Source: an uncultured Collinsella sp. (lineage in GTDB: Bacteria; Actinomycetota; Coriobacteriia; Coriobacteriales; Coriobacteriaceae). Taken from it: a DNA stretch of 29,154 bases. Shown here piece by piece: positions 9,373-17,413 of the stretch (positions are counted from its first letter, which is position 1; each line of letters opens with the position of its first letter). The notes under the pieces were generated by a model. That model did not search any database and was not told the DNA's origin. It worked only from the letters and a program-made list of their open reading frames with translations. Made by a program: the position numbers and the translations under genes. The DNA is taken from NCBI GenBank assembly GCA_958445065.1, contig CAUCQW010000028.1, forward strand, positions 1 through 29,154, read 5' to 3'.

Positions 9373-9420
9373 CTGCTCCGACATTCGCGCGCCGTCCGGC
9401 GCTTAAGAGGGGAGGGCCCC

Positions 9421-10695
9421 ATGGCAAACGAGATCTGGACCATCAAGCGTTGTCTCGAGTGGACCAAGGAGTACCTGGCCGAGCGCGGCGAGGAGCACCC
9501 CCGTCTTTCTGCCGAGTGGCTGCTGTGCGCCGCCACGGGCCTGGCGCGCATTGACCTATATATGCGTATGGACGAGACGCTTAACGCGGCCCAGCTCGAG
9601 ACCATGCATGCGGCCGTTGTCCGCCGCGCTAAGGGCGAGCCGCTGCAATACATCACGGGCAGCACGCAGTTTCGCATGATTGACGTCGCGTGCGCCCCCG
9701 GCGTGCTCATTCCGCGTCCCGAGACCGAGATGCTCGTCGAGGAAGTCCTCAATTATCTGGATGCCGAGGTGCTGAGCCCCGAGGCTGCCGCCCGTCAGCG
9801 CGTTGAGCTGCCCTGGAACGATGAGGTTGAGGAGGCACGCAAGGCCGAGGCTGCGCTGGCAGACGAACGCGCGACCGCCGAGCGCCGTGCCGCCAACCTG
9901 ACGGCCGCCGATGAGGCTGCGCTGGGTAGCGACGTGCTCGGTAGCCGCGCCTATGCCGAGGAGCTTGCCGATCGCGAGGCCGAGGAAGCCGCCGCGCAGG
10001 CGGCAGAAGCCGAAGCGGCAGAAGCAGAGGCCATGGAAACCCCCGAGCCCGAGCTCGACGAATACGGCATCGCCATTGAGGACAACGACCAACAGGCGAC
10101 TCCCGCGCAAGATGCCGCCGAGGCCAACGTATCTGCCCCAGCCGAGCCCCGCACTGCCCGCGTTCTCGAGGTCGGTTGCGGCACAGGCTGCATTTCGCTC
10201 TCCCTTGCCTGGGAGCGCCGCGGCCACGTTACCTGCACTGCTACCGATATCGAGCCGCGCGCCATCGACCTTGCTACCAAAAACCGTGATGCGCTTGGCC
10301 TCACGTCCGACGAGGTCGCCTTTAGCCTCACAAACCTGGTGAGCTCCATTCCCCACGACGAGTGGGGCACCTTCGACGTGCTCGTTTCCAATCCGCCCTA
10401 CATCCCGACCGACGTCATGCGCTCGCTGCCGCACGAGGTCAAGGACTTTGAGCCCGATTTGGCTCTCGAGGGCGGTGCCGACGGCCTGGACATCTTCCGC
10501 CGCCTGCTCAATGCGGCACCCTATATGCTGCGTGCCGGCGGCCTGTTTGCCTGCGAGCTCTACGAGGGTGCCCTAGATGCCGCGGCCGAGCTCTGTCGCC
10601 AGGCAGGCCTTTCGGACGTGCGTATCGTCCATGACCTCACCGATCGCCCCCGCATCGTCCGAGCCATCGTCACCGAGCCCAAGCAGCGCCAGTAA
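9421..10695 (+). CDS. prmC: Release factor glutamine methyltransferase with a large acidic insert
   Basis: SAM-dependent N5-glutamine methyltransferase that modifies the GGQ of release factors. The start at 9421 is fixed by GAGGGGAGGG at 9407-9416. The protein is 424 aa, whereas the family is usually near 280. Residues 1-110 are the helical N-terminal domain ending in PGVLIPRPETEMLVEEVL. Residues about 115-243 are an Ala/Glu-rich, low-complexity stretch with no recognisable domain. The Rossmann methyltransferase core follows with VGCGTG (251-256), and the substrate Gln-binding NPPY is at 324-327. All catalytic motifs are intact, so the enzyme is probably active and the insert is an exposed linker or coiled region placed just before the SAM-binding strand. 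Its partner prfA is the preceding gene. Confidence 0.93.
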   Translation: MANEIWTIKRCLEWTKEYLAERGEEHPRLSAEWLLCAATGLARIDLYMRMDETLNAAQLETMHAAVVRRAKGEPLQYITGSTQFRMIDVACAPGVLIPRPETEMLVEEVLNYLDAEVLSPEAAARQRVELPWNDEVEEARKAEAALADERATAERRAANLTAADEAALGSDVLGSRAYAEELADREAEEAAAQAAEAEAAEAEAMETPEPELDEYGIAIEDNDQQATPAQDAAEANVSAPAEPRTARVLEVGCGTGCISLSLAWERRGHVTCTATDIEPRAIDLATKNRDALGLTSDEVAFSLTNLVSSIPHDEWGTFDVLVSNPPYIPTDVMRSLPHEVKDFEPDLALEGGADGLDIFRRLLNAAPYMLRAGGLFACELYEGALDAAAELCRQAGLSDVRIVHDLTDRPRIVRAIVTEPKQRQ

Positions 10696-10709
10696 TATTT
10701 ATTAACTGG

Positions 10710-10740
10710 TTAGCAAAAATTATAAAGTAGTTTATAATTA
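10710..10740 (+). promoter_or_regulatory. hicAB promoter with overlapping operator palindrome
   Basis: TTAGCA (10710-10715) and TATAAT (10733-10738) are 17 bp apart, a good sigma-70-type promoter. AATTATAAA (10718-10726) and TTTATAATT (10731-10739) form a perfect inverted repeat around GTAG that covers the -10 box. HicB antitoxins are known to repress their own operon, so this is the likely operator. Confidence 0.7.
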
Positions 10741-10763
10741 GGACGGCTGAAAGAGGTCGGCCC

Positions 10764-10949
10764 ATGCAACCTCCTACCTTTCGGGAAATCATTGCCCTAC
10801 TCAAGCACGATGGATTCGTGAAGGTCGCGCAAGTCGGTAGTCATGCTAAGTATGTTTCTGGTGACCGCGTTGTCACCGTGAACGGCTCTGGTGGTGATCG
10901 ACCAAAGAAGGGCACGTGGGCAAGTATTCGTCGCCAAGCTGGATGGTAG
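10764..10949 (+). CDS. hicA: HicA-type mRNA interferase toxin
   Basis: Small dsRBD-like toxin of 61 aa. HicA proteins cleave mRNA using a conserved His in a GSH motif; here GSH lies at residues 25-27. The family's C-terminal signature KKGTxxSIxRQAG is present near the end. AGAGG at 10752-10756 supports the start. It is the first gene of a two-gene operon: hicB starts 12 bp after this stop codon, and the promoter carries an operator palindrome. Local AT content ahead of the gene is higher than in its neighbours, which fits an acquired cassette. Confidence 0.85.
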   Translation: MQPPTFREIIALLKHDGFVKVAQVGSHAKYVSGDRVVTVNGSGGDRPKKGTWASIRRQAGW

Positions 10950-10960
10950 TTGGAGGCAAA

Positions 10961-11407
10961 ATGAGGCAGCGATTTACCTATGACTGCGTTCTCATAAAAG
11001 AAGACGATGGTTACTGCGCTAGCTTCCCGCAGATTCCCGGCGCCTTTGCCGATGGCGATACGCGCGAAGAAGCGATTGCCCATGCCACCGAGGCACTGAT
11101 GGCGTTTTTGGCTGACGACCTCAACAACGGTTTGACTCCGGCAGGGTACGAACGCTCGGCCGAGGTCGTGGCCCTTTCAGTCGAAATCGACCACGAGGAC
11201 GCTCGGGAAGCGGCGTGCCGAACATTTAAAGACGCAGCGCTGGACCTCAAAGTCTCCGCTCCGCGGATTACCGCGCTGGTCAAAGCCGGAAAGCTCGATG
11301 TTGAACTCGTCGACGGCCGTCGGATGATAACGATAGACAGCATCGAGCGCTACGCCGCCCAAGAACGCCACGCCGGCAGGCCAAAGAAGTTCGTCGCAGT
11401 CCAATAA
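10961..11407 (+). CDS. hicB: HicB-type antitoxin with C-terminal DNA-binding domain
   Basis: Antitoxin partner of HicA, 148 aa from the ATG at 10961, which has GGAGG at 10952-10956. An earlier in-frame start would overlap hicA and lacks such a site. Residues 1-62 are the RNase-H-like HicB fold (DCVLIKEDDGYCASFPQIPG, then GDTREEAIAHATEAL). Residues about 97-132 look like an excisionase-type helix-turn-helix (PRITALVKAGKL, then ITIDSIERYAA) that would bind the operator at 10718-10739. HicB proteins neutralise the toxin by direct contact and repress the operon. No terminator is obvious after it. Confidence 0.83.
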   Translation: MRQRFTYDCVLIKEDDGYCASFPQIPGAFADGDTREEAIAHATEALMAFLADDLNNGLTPAGYERSAEVVALSVEIDHEDAREAACRTFKDAALDLKVSAPRITALVKAGKLDVELVDGRRMITIDSIERYAAQERHAGRPKKFVAVQ

Positions 11408-11541
11408 CCCCCTCACTTTCACCGACTACTAGAGCCGCTCACCAAACCAACATGCGCTCTGGGCAAATAGATTGAACGTTTCGTGCGAGAATGCCCCACA
11501 GTAAACAAACTTGCACCAGAGCGTAAGGGGCTGGCATACAC

Positions 11542-12285
11542 ATGCAGACGGTCTATCGGGTATACGAGGGAACGCGCGAGCCGCATCGGCTTGCCGTCGA
11601 GCGCACGGCCGAGGTGCTCGGCCGCGGCGGCCTGGCTTTGATCCCGACCGAGACCGTCTACGGTGTCGCCGTGGCAGTCAGCGCCTTCTCGGACGCCGTG
11701 CCCCAAGATACAAGCGAATTCCCATCGTGGCCGCGCGATCCGCAGGCTGCCGTCAATGGCGCCGCAGTTCCTGCGCTCGGCACCGGCTATCGCCGTATCT
11801 TCACTCTCAAGCAACGTGAGCTCACGCAAACCGTCGCTTGGCTGGTCGATGGCGTCGAAGCACTCGATCGCTATGGCGTGGATATCCCGGAAGATGCCCG
11901 CATACTCGCGCGACGATGCTGGCCGGGAGCCCTGACTATCGTGGTCAAGGCAGCTCCCTGTGTGCCGACCTTTATGCGCGCTGCCGACGACACCGTGGCC
12001 CTGCGCGCTTCGGCCTCTCCCGTGGTCCAAGCGCTCATTCGCGCCTGCGGCAGCCCCCTTGCCTGTACGAGCGCCAACACGCACGGCGCGCCCTCGCCGG
12101 CAAGCTTTGCCGCCGTCGAGGGTCGCATCCTGGAGGGGGTCGATGTTGCCGTCGACGCCGGTGAGACCCCGTGTCGCGACGCCTCGACCATCGTGTCGTT
12201 TCAGCACGGCGGGCTCCAGATCCTGCGCCAAGGCGCACTTCCCGCATCAGAGATCGAACGGGTCCTGTCCGACCCGATGCAATAG
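11542..12285 (+). CDS. tsaC: Threonylcarbamoyl-AMP synthase (TsaC/Sua5/YrdC family)
   Basis: Makes L-threonylcarbamoyladenylate from threonine, bicarbonate and ATP, the first step of t6A37 tRNA modification in the cytoplasm. The YrdC signature PTETVYG is at residues 35-41, the KxR pair of the active site at K90/R92, and TSAN at 176-179. The protein is 247 aa. Between PTETVYG and KxR there are about 35 more residues than in short TsaC proteins (residues 45-84). The start codon has only a distant AAGGGG, so the exact start is less certain. Only 13 bp separate it from glpK, so the two are probably cotranscribed. Confidence 0.88.
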   Translation: MQTVYRVYEGTREPHRLAVERTAEVLGRGGLALIPTETVYGVAVAVSAFSDAVPQDTSEFPSWPRDPQAAVNGAAVPALGTGYRRIFTLKQRELTQTVAWLVDGVEALDRYGVDIPEDARILARRCWPGALTIVVKAAPCVPTFMRAADDTVALRASASPVVQALIRACGSPLACTSANTHGAPSPASFAAVEGRILEGVDVAVDAGETPCRDASTIVSFQHGGLQILRQGALPASEIERVLSDPMQ

Positions 12286-12298
12286 AAAGGTTTAAGCG

Positions 12299-13840
12299 AT
12301 GTCGTTGAATCTGGGCAGCCTGGGCATGGAAGATGCCTCGTTTGACTTTGGCGGTTCCTACATCATGGCGCTCGACTGCGGCACCACCTCGGTACTTGCG
12401 ACCATCGTCGACGAGTACGGCTGCATCGTCGCGCAGGCACGTCGCAGCGTAAAAACGAGTTTTCCGCGTCCCGGTTGGGTAGAGCAAGACCCCATGGCGG
12501 TCCTTGCCAGCCAGATCGCGGTCATGATGGAAGTCCAGTTTAAGAGCGGTATCCACTCCGACCGCATTGCCGCCATCGGCATCTCCAACCAGCGCGAGAC
12601 CACGGTGGTCTGGGACCGTGTGAGCGGTCAGCCGATCTATAACGCCATCGTATGGCAGTGCCGCCGTACCGCACCTCTGATCGACGAGCTTGTCGAGCAG
12701 GGCGCAGAAGGGCTGGTGCGCTCCCGCACGGGACTCACGCTCGACCCGTATTTCTCGGCCTCCAAGGTGCAGTGGATTCTCGACAACGTCGACGGCGCAC
12801 GCGAGAGCGCGGCGGCGGGCGACCTCATGTTTGGCACCATCGACACCTGGCTCATCTACAACCTCACCGGCGGCCAGGTCTTTGCCACCGACTACACCAA
12901 TGCCAGCCGCACGGCACTCTTTAATATCCATACGCTCGATTGGGACGACGACCTGCTGGCACTCTTTGACGTTCCACGTTCCATGATGCCCGAGGTTCGC
13001 TGGAGCTCGGGCGACTACGGCCGCGTCGCGAGCGACATCATGACCAACATGCCGCCCATCATGGGTGTGGCGGGCGACCAGCAGGCATCGCTGTTCGGCC
13101 ACTGCTGTTTCCGTCCCGGTCAGACCAAAAACACCTATGGCACGGGTTGCTTTATGCTCATGAACACCGGCGACGAGATCGTCGAATCCAAGAATGGCCT
13201 GGTCTCCACCATCGGTATCGCTGCGGACGGCAAAGTCAGCTATGCGCTCGAGGGCTCTATTTTTGCCGCCGGCTCAACGATGAACTGGCTTCGCAACAAC
13301 ATGGGCATCATCTCGAGCGTGAGCGAGTCGGCACAACTCGCCGCTTCGATTAGCGACAACGAGGGCTGCTACTTCGTTCCCGCCTTTGCGGGTTTGGGTG
13401 CTCCCTGGTGGGACCCGCATGCCCGCGGTATCGTGTGCGGTCTGACCGGCGCCTCGAGCCGTGCGACCATCGTACGTGCCGCCTGCGAATCCATGGCATA
13501 TCAGAGCTACGACGTGCTGCGCGCCATGGAGCAGGACGTGGGACTTTCGATTGAGCGCCTGTCTGTCGATGGCGGTGCCTCGCGCAACGAGTTCATCATG
13601 CAATTCCAGGCCGATCTGCTGGATATCCCCGTGTTGCAGTGCGAGACGGTGGAGACCACGGCGATCGGTGCCGCGTACTTGGCGGGCCTTGCCGTCGGCT
13701 ATTGGGAGGACCTGGAGGAGCTGGAGCAAAACGCTCAGATCGTTAAGACCTTCCTTCCCCATATGTCCGCCGAGCGCCGTGAGAGCAATCTCGCTGGTTG
13801 GCGTGATGCCGTCAAGCGTTCGCTCAACACCGCTCAGTAG
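12299..13840 (+). CDS. glpK: Glycerol kinase
   Basis: FGGY-family kinase that phosphorylates glycerol to sn-glycerol 3-phosphate. The 513-aa protein has the phosphate-binding loop ALDCGTTS (residues 24-31). Glycerol contacts seen in the E. coli enzyme are present: R99-E100 in SNQRETT, Y151 in LDPYFSASK, and D260 in GVAGDQQASLFG. About 20 residues precede the usual start of the fold. AGAAAGG lies 8 nt ahead of the ATG. Family members normally read ALDQGTTS; here Cys replaces Gln. It sits between tsaC and upp, with no glpF or glpD nearby, so its regulation cannot be read from context. A related FGGY sugar kinase is possible but less likely given the residues listed. Confidence 0.92.
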   Translation: MSLNLGSLGMEDASFDFGGSYIMALDCGTTSVLATIVDEYGCIVAQARRSVKTSFPRPGWVEQDPMAVLASQIAVMMEVQFKSGIHSDRIAAIGISNQRETTVVWDRVSGQPIYNAIVWQCRRTAPLIDELVEQGAEGLVRSRTGLTLDPYFSASKVQWILDNVDGARESAAAGDLMFGTIDTWLIYNLTGGQVFATDYTNASRTALFNIHTLDWDDDLLALFDVPRSMMPEVRWSSGDYGRVASDIMTNMPPIMGVAGDQQASLFGHCCFRPGQTKNTYGTGCFMLMNTGDEIVESKNGLVSTIGIAADGKVSYALEGSIFAAGSTMNWLRNNMGIISSVSESAQLAASISDNEGCYFVPAFAGLGAPWWDPHARGIVCGLTGASSRATIVRAACESMAYQSYDVLRAMEQDVGLSIERLSVDGGASRNEFIMQFQADLLDIPVLQCETVETTAIGAAYLAGLAVGYWEDLEELEQNAQIVKTFLPHMSAERRESNLAGWRDAVKRSLNTAQ

Positions 13841-13963
13841 GGTTGCGACGAGCTGCTCGATACAACAAACCGTTAAACTTATGCACGGCGCGCGGCAACA
13901 ACATCGCCATGCGCCTTGTCAGCAAGGCCATCTTCCGGCCGCAACGAAAGGGGCAATCAACCC

Positions 13964-14611
13964 ATGACCGTCACCTACGATACGTCCCGTGTGACCCTTG
14001 TCGATCACCCGCTCGTCCAGCATAAGCTGTCGATTCTGCGCGACAAAAACACCGGCACCAACCAGTTCCGCCAGCTCGTGCGCGAACTCGCACTTTTTGA
14101 CGGCTACGAGGCCATGCGCGACCTGCCCATGGAAGACGTCGAAGTCGAGACCCCCATCACCACCGCAACGTTTAAGCAGCTCGCCGGCAAAAAGCTCGCC
14201 ATCGTTCCCATTCTGCGTGCGGGCCTTGGCATGGTCGATGGCATCCTCGACTTGGTACCCTCCGCTCGCGTGGGCCACATCGGTATGGAGCGCGACGAGG
14301 TTACCCACGAGCCGCATGAGTATTACTGCAAGATGCCCAAGGATATCGACCAGCGCATCTGCCTGGTCGTCGACCCCATGCTCGCCACGGGCGGTTCGGC
14401 CGAGATGGCCATCAGCTACCTGCGCGAGCGCGGCGTCAAGGACATCCGCATGCTGTGCATCGTCGCGGCCCCCGAGGGCCTCAAGTCGCTGACTGAGAAG
14501 GACCCCGATGTGCATATCTATGCCTGCGCCATCGACGACCATCTCAACGAAGCTGCCTACATCGTTCCCGGCCTGGGCGACGCCGGCGACCGCATCTACG
14601 GCACGCTGTAA
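13964..14611 (+). CDS. upp: Uracil phosphoribosyltransferase
   Basis: Salvages uracil with PRPP to give UMP. The ATG at 13964 is preferred over an upstream in-frame ATG (13916) because GAAAGGGG lies 11-18 nt ahead, and residues then begin at the usual place (215 aa). The PRPP-binding loop DPMLATGGS is at residues 137-145, and the uracil-binding C-terminus [12 protein letters not shown] at 203-214. The gene lies directly upstream of the ATP synthase operon, as in Bacillus subtilis. Confidence 0.96.
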   Translation: MTVTYDTSRVTLVDHPLVQHKLSILRDKNTGTNQFRQLVRELALFDGYEAMRDLPMEDVEVETPITTATFKQLAGKKLAIVPILRAGLGMVDGILDLVPSARVGHIGMERDEVTHEPHEYYCKMPKDIDQRICLVVDPMLATGGSAEMAISYLRERGVKDIRMLCIVAAPEGLKSLTEKDPDVHIYACAIDDHLNEAAYIVPGLGDAGDRIYGTL

Positions 14612-14801
14612 TCTCTGGGCCATACCGGCTAACGTCGAAAATACGAAGAAATGGTGCGCGCGGGCGAGCAAAAGACGACCGCGCACTCCTGTTAACGGAC
14701 GTTTTGCCCTGCAGGGTTCGAGAAAAACGTATTACCGTACCTGCGGCATAAAGAAGGTCTTAAGAAAACGAACAGGTGCGTATTAACCGATGCTTTTTCG
14801 G

Positions 14802-14829
14802 TTGTACTTTAGCGATTGGCTCGTACAAT
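14802..14829 (+). promoter_or_regulatory. Promoter of the ATP synthase operon
   Basis: TTGTAC (14802-14807) and TACAAT (14824-14829) are 16 bp apart and lie about 60 bp ahead of the first gene. The 280-bp gap after upp also has an inverted repeat GTGCGCG/CGCGCAC without a T-run, and no clear terminator for upp. Confidence 0.6.
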
Positions 14830-14891
14830 AGTCACCAATGTTTGGCGGGAACTGTCCTGTGAGGCGATAAAAAAGGAAAGTGAGGACGCCA

Positions 14892-15203
14892 GTGTTTCAG
14901 ATAGCCGATCTGCTCGCTATCGTTGCAGGTGCCATCGCGGGCGCGATTGCCTTCCTTCCCTTTGTCTTTACGCTCAAGCCGGTTCTTGACGATAAGCAGA
15001 ATGCGGACATGCTCAAGGGTATGGTGAGTCTCGCGGTCTCGGCAATCGCGTTGCTTGTCTTTACCTTGGTTGTGTTTGTGTTGTTCGGAGAGGCATTTCG
15101 CATGTTCCTCCTGGGCGAGGCGATCGGCTTCGTGGCCTTTATGGCCGCCTGCGCGGTTCGCGTCGCCAAGGCGCTGCGAGATCCTCATGAGGTCGAAAGG
15201 TAA
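14892..15203 (+). CDS. AtpI-like small membrane protein
   Basis: First gene of the ATP synthase operon, 103 aa, in the position of atpI. The GTG at 14892 is chosen because GAGG lies 6 nt upstream; the GTG at 14880 has AGGA too close. Three hydrophobic segments are visible at about residues 6-27, 41-66 and 70-92. AtpI proteins help assemble the c-ring or carry magnesium and usually have more helices, so the identity rests mostly on position. atpB begins 3 bp later. Confidence 0.6.
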   Translation: MFQIADLLAIVAGAIAGAIAFLPFVFTLKPVLDDKQNADMLKGMVSLAVSAIALLVFTLVVFVLFGEAFRMFLLGEAIGFVAFMAACAVRVAKALRDPHEVER

Positions 15204-15206
15204 GTC

Positions 15207-16010
15207 GTGGAAATTTTTGAAAAGCTGCCTGATGAGATTAATCATCTGGTCAGCGAGTTCAGCTCCACCCCTGTCGTGGGCGATCTGAGCTGCGGCATCA
15301 CGCAGTACTCGTTTTGGCTGATCGTCTCCACGATCGTGCTCCTGATCGTCCTGGCCGTGTTCAAGAAGAAGCAGACCCTGGTTCCCAAGGGCTTCTTCGT
15401 CAACGGTTTCGAGTACATCATCGAGTACGTCGAGAACGATATCGGCAAGGGTGTCGTGGGTGAGAACTGGAAGAAGCACTTCCCGTTCCTGTGCTCGCTT
15501 TTCCTGTTCATCCTGATCAATAACATGATCGGCCTGATCCCGGGAATGAAGCCCGGCACCGGCGCAATCGGCTCCACCGCCGCACTCGCCATTTTCGCCT
15601 TCGTGTACTTCATCTACTACGGATGCAAGGCTCACGGCGTGATCGGCTACATCAAGAGCCTCGCCCCGCAGGGCGTGAGCTTCCCGATGAACGTGCTCGT
15701 GTGGGTCGTCGAGCTTTTCTCGACCTTCCTGCGCCTCATCACGCTTGCCGTCCGTCTGTTCTGCAACATGTTCGCAGGACACGTGGTCATGGGCTCGTTC
15801 GCCATCATGGCGAGCATGTTCATGCAGCCGCTGCTTCAGCAGGTTTCCGCGGCCCACGCCGTCGGCGCCCTGCCTTCGCTGGCCTGGCTTGCCATCCTCA
15901 TCCTGATCTATGCGATCGAGCTTGTGGTCGGCGCCATCCAGGCTTACGTCTTCACGGTCCTTACCGCCGTGTATGTCTCCGAGGCAGAGGAGGTCGCGGA
16001 GGAGGAGTAG
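15207..16010 (+). CDS. atpB: F1Fo ATP synthase subunit a
   Basis: Membrane stator subunit that provides the two proton half-channels beside the c-ring. The GTG start has AAAGG at 15196-15200. The 267-aa protein has several hydrophobic helices. The essential arginine is R183 in TLAVRLFCNMFAGH, and the family's last-helix signature IELVVGAIQAYVFTVL is near the C-terminus, followed by an acidic tail. It is separated from atpE by a 124-bp gap with several stems. Confidence 0.96.
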   Translation: MEIFEKLPDEINHLVSEFSSTPVVGDLSCGITQYSFWLIVSTIVLLIVLAVFKKKQTLVPKGFFVNGFEYIIEYVENDIGKGVVGENWKKHFPFLCSLFLFILINNMIGLIPGMKPGTGAIGSTAALAIFAFVYFIYYGCKAHGVIGYIKSLAPQGVSFPMNVLVWVVELFSTFLRLITLAVRLFCNMFAGHVVMGSFAIMASMFMQPLLQQVSAAHAVGALPSLAWLAILILIYAIELVVGAIQAYVFTVLTAVYVSEAEEVAEEE

Positions 16011-16134
16011 TCTTCCGTTCGTGCCTTAAAGGTAAGGCAATTCGTTAAACCGCCGGTGCCCGTACCCATGGAGCCCGGCAGTTATAAAAAGGTTATCCTG
16101 CGTGAAATAAGACACGCACGACAAAGGAGGAATC
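16011..16134 (+). other. Structured spacer between atpB and atpE
   Basis: The widest gap inside the operon. TGCCTTA/TAAGGCA at 16022-16039 form a perfect 7-bp stem with an AAGG loop, and TGCGTG/CACGCA pair at 16099-16118. A GCCGG/CCGGC pair lies between them. There is no T-run. In E. coli the sequence ahead of atpE raises its translation because many c subunits are needed; a similar role is inferred here. Confidence 0.5.
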
Positions 16135-16329
16135 GTGGGAGTTATCGGTTACGGTCTCGGTGTTATCGGCGCTGGTCTTGCTATCGGCCTGTCTGCTCTG
16201 GGTGCTACGGGTGCTATGGCCCGTCAGCCTGAGGTCCAGGGCCGCGTGTTCACCGTCTTCATCATGGGCTCCGCTTTCGGCGAGGCTCTGGCTCTGATCG
16301 GCTTCGTTGTCGCGCTGATCGTTAAATAG
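16135..16329 (+). CDS. atpE: F1Fo ATP synthase subunit c
   Basis: Proton-carrying proteolipid of the rotor ring. It is only 64 aa, two helices with a Gly-rich first helix, the polar loop RQPE at residues 30-33, and the ion-carrying E50 in GEALALIGFV. The first helix lacks the Gln, and the second the Ser/Thr after Glu, that mark sodium-binding c subunits, so proton coupling is predicted. AAAGGAGG at 16123-16130 is an almost perfect ribosome binding site for the GTG start, which fits high expression. Confidence 0.95.
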   Translation: MGVIGYGLGVIGAGLAIGLSALGATGAMARQPEVQGRVFTVFIMGSAFGEALALIGFVVALIVK

Positions 16330-16344
16330 CACGGAGCGTCAAGT

Positions 16345-16947
16345 ATGAATCTTTCATCCCAGAAGAGCGCGATCGCACTCTCCGCGTCCGCGGCCGCGCT
16401 GCTCATGCCGGTTTCCGCGTTCGCCGAGGACGGCGCCGCCGGTGCGGACATCCTCATCCCTAAGATGGCGGAGTTCATCCCGGCGCTTATCGCCTTCCTG
16501 ATTATCTGGATCGTGCTGGCCAAGGTCGCCCTGCCGGGCATCATGAAAACCATGGAGGAGCGCGGCAAGAAGATCGAGGAGAGCCTCGACGAGGCCGAGA
16601 AGACCAAGCAGGAGGCTATCGCCAAGCGCGCTGAGTCCGACTCGATCGTCACCGACGCCCGTCGTCAGGCTGCCGACATCGTTCTCGAGGCCCGTAAGGA
16701 CGCCGAGTCCGAGCGTGCCCGTATCATCGAGGCTGCTCACACGGAGGCCGAGGAGATCATCGCCAAGGCCCATACGACCGTCGAGGACGAGCGCAAGTCC
16801 ATCTACGCCGGTGCCGCGAGCTCCATCGCCGACCTGTCCGTTGCCGTCGCCACCAAGATCGTGGGCGAGGCACTCGAGGACGATGCCGAGCAGAAGAAGC
16901 TCATCGAGCGCTACATCCAGGAAGCAGGTAGCCTGAATGCCGACTAG
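16345..16947 (+). CDS. atpF: F1Fo ATP synthase subunit b with apparent signal peptide
   Basis: Peripheral stalk subunit of 200 aa. Residues 1-27 look like a cleavable signal peptide (hydrophobic stretch ending in VSAFA, then ED). The usual membrane helix follows at about 42-62, and a long charged coiled coil fills residues 70-160. Most b subunits start directly with the membrane helix, so the extra leader is unusual, though it suits an N-out topology. The gene overlaps atpH by 11 bp. Confidence 0.93.
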   Translation: MNLSSQKSAIALSASAAALLMPVSAFAEDGAAGADILIPKMAEFIPALIAFLIIWIVLAKVALPGIMKTMEERGKKIEESLDEAEKTKQEAIAKRAESDSIVTDARRQAADIVLEARKDAESERARIIEAAHTEAEEIIAKAHTTVEDERKSIYAGAASSIADLSVAVATKIVGEALEDDAEQKKLIERYIQEAGSLNAD

Positions 16948-17413
16948 CCGCTATCAGGACAAGGTGCTCGAGACCTACGCGCGTTCCCTTTTGGAAGCCG
17001 CCAAGGCCGAGAACCATGTGTTCGAGGACCTCGAGATGGTCGAGCGTTTGGCTTCTGCCAGCCCCGAGATCATCGCCGTGCTCGACACCATGTCCAAGCG
17101 CGACCAGCTCGACCTTCTTCCCAAGGTGGCAGCTGCCTTTAAGTATGTTGCCGAGGAAGACGAGGATGTAGTGGGCGTGACCGTCACCACGGCGATCCCG
17201 CTCGACGACGAGCTGCGTCAAACCATCACTAAGAAATGCGAGCAGGACTTCGGCCGCAAGGTATTCCTTATCGAGCAGGTCGACCCGTCTATCGTGGGCG
17301 GCCTGGTGCTCGAGGCCCGCGGCGAGCGTCGTGACATTTCCGTCAAGACGCAGCTGCGCATCGCGCAGGAGACCCTCGCAAACTCTGCTAATTCGTACGG
17401 AGGTGAAGCCTAA
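16937..17413 (+). CDS. atpH: F1Fo ATP synthase subunit delta
   Basis: Links the b stalk to the top of F1. The 158-aa protein is slightly short for the family. The N-terminal helical domain starts [12 protein letters not shown], and the C-terminal signature [12 protein letters not shown] near residues 115-127 is typical. The start lies inside the end of atpF and the stop shares a base with the atpA start, so translation is probably coupled. Confidence 0.92.
   Translation: MPTSRYQDKVLETYARSLLEAAKAENHVFEDLEMVERLASASPEIIAVLDTMSKRDQLDLLPKVAAAFKYVAEEDEDVVGVTVTTAIPLDDELRQTITKKCEQDFGRKVFLIEQVDPSIVGGLVLEARGERRDISVKTQLRIAQETLANSANSYGGEA

Larger units (their letters stand above)
8978..9420. other. AT-richer intergenic region between prfA and prmC
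   Basis: No gene is supported. A TTGGGGACATTGCTT motif near 9032-9046 resembles TTGGGGACGTTCCTT downstream of repeat copy 2. A terminator-like stem lies at 9140-9172, and a smaller stem (TTTTGG/CCAAAA) near 9225-9246. The 87-codon frame on the - strand at 9121-9384 has no recognisable family and runs over the likely prmC promoter. Confidence 0.4.

Noticed and set aside
9121..9384. 87-codon frame on the - strand between prfA and prmC
   Set aside because: No family recognised, it overlaps a terminator-like stem and the likely prmC promoter, and no good ribosome binding site was seen; kept only as a description of the region.
14637..14695. GTGCGCG/CGCGCAC inverted repeat after upp as terminator
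   Set aside because: The loop is long and no T-run follows, so termination is not supported.
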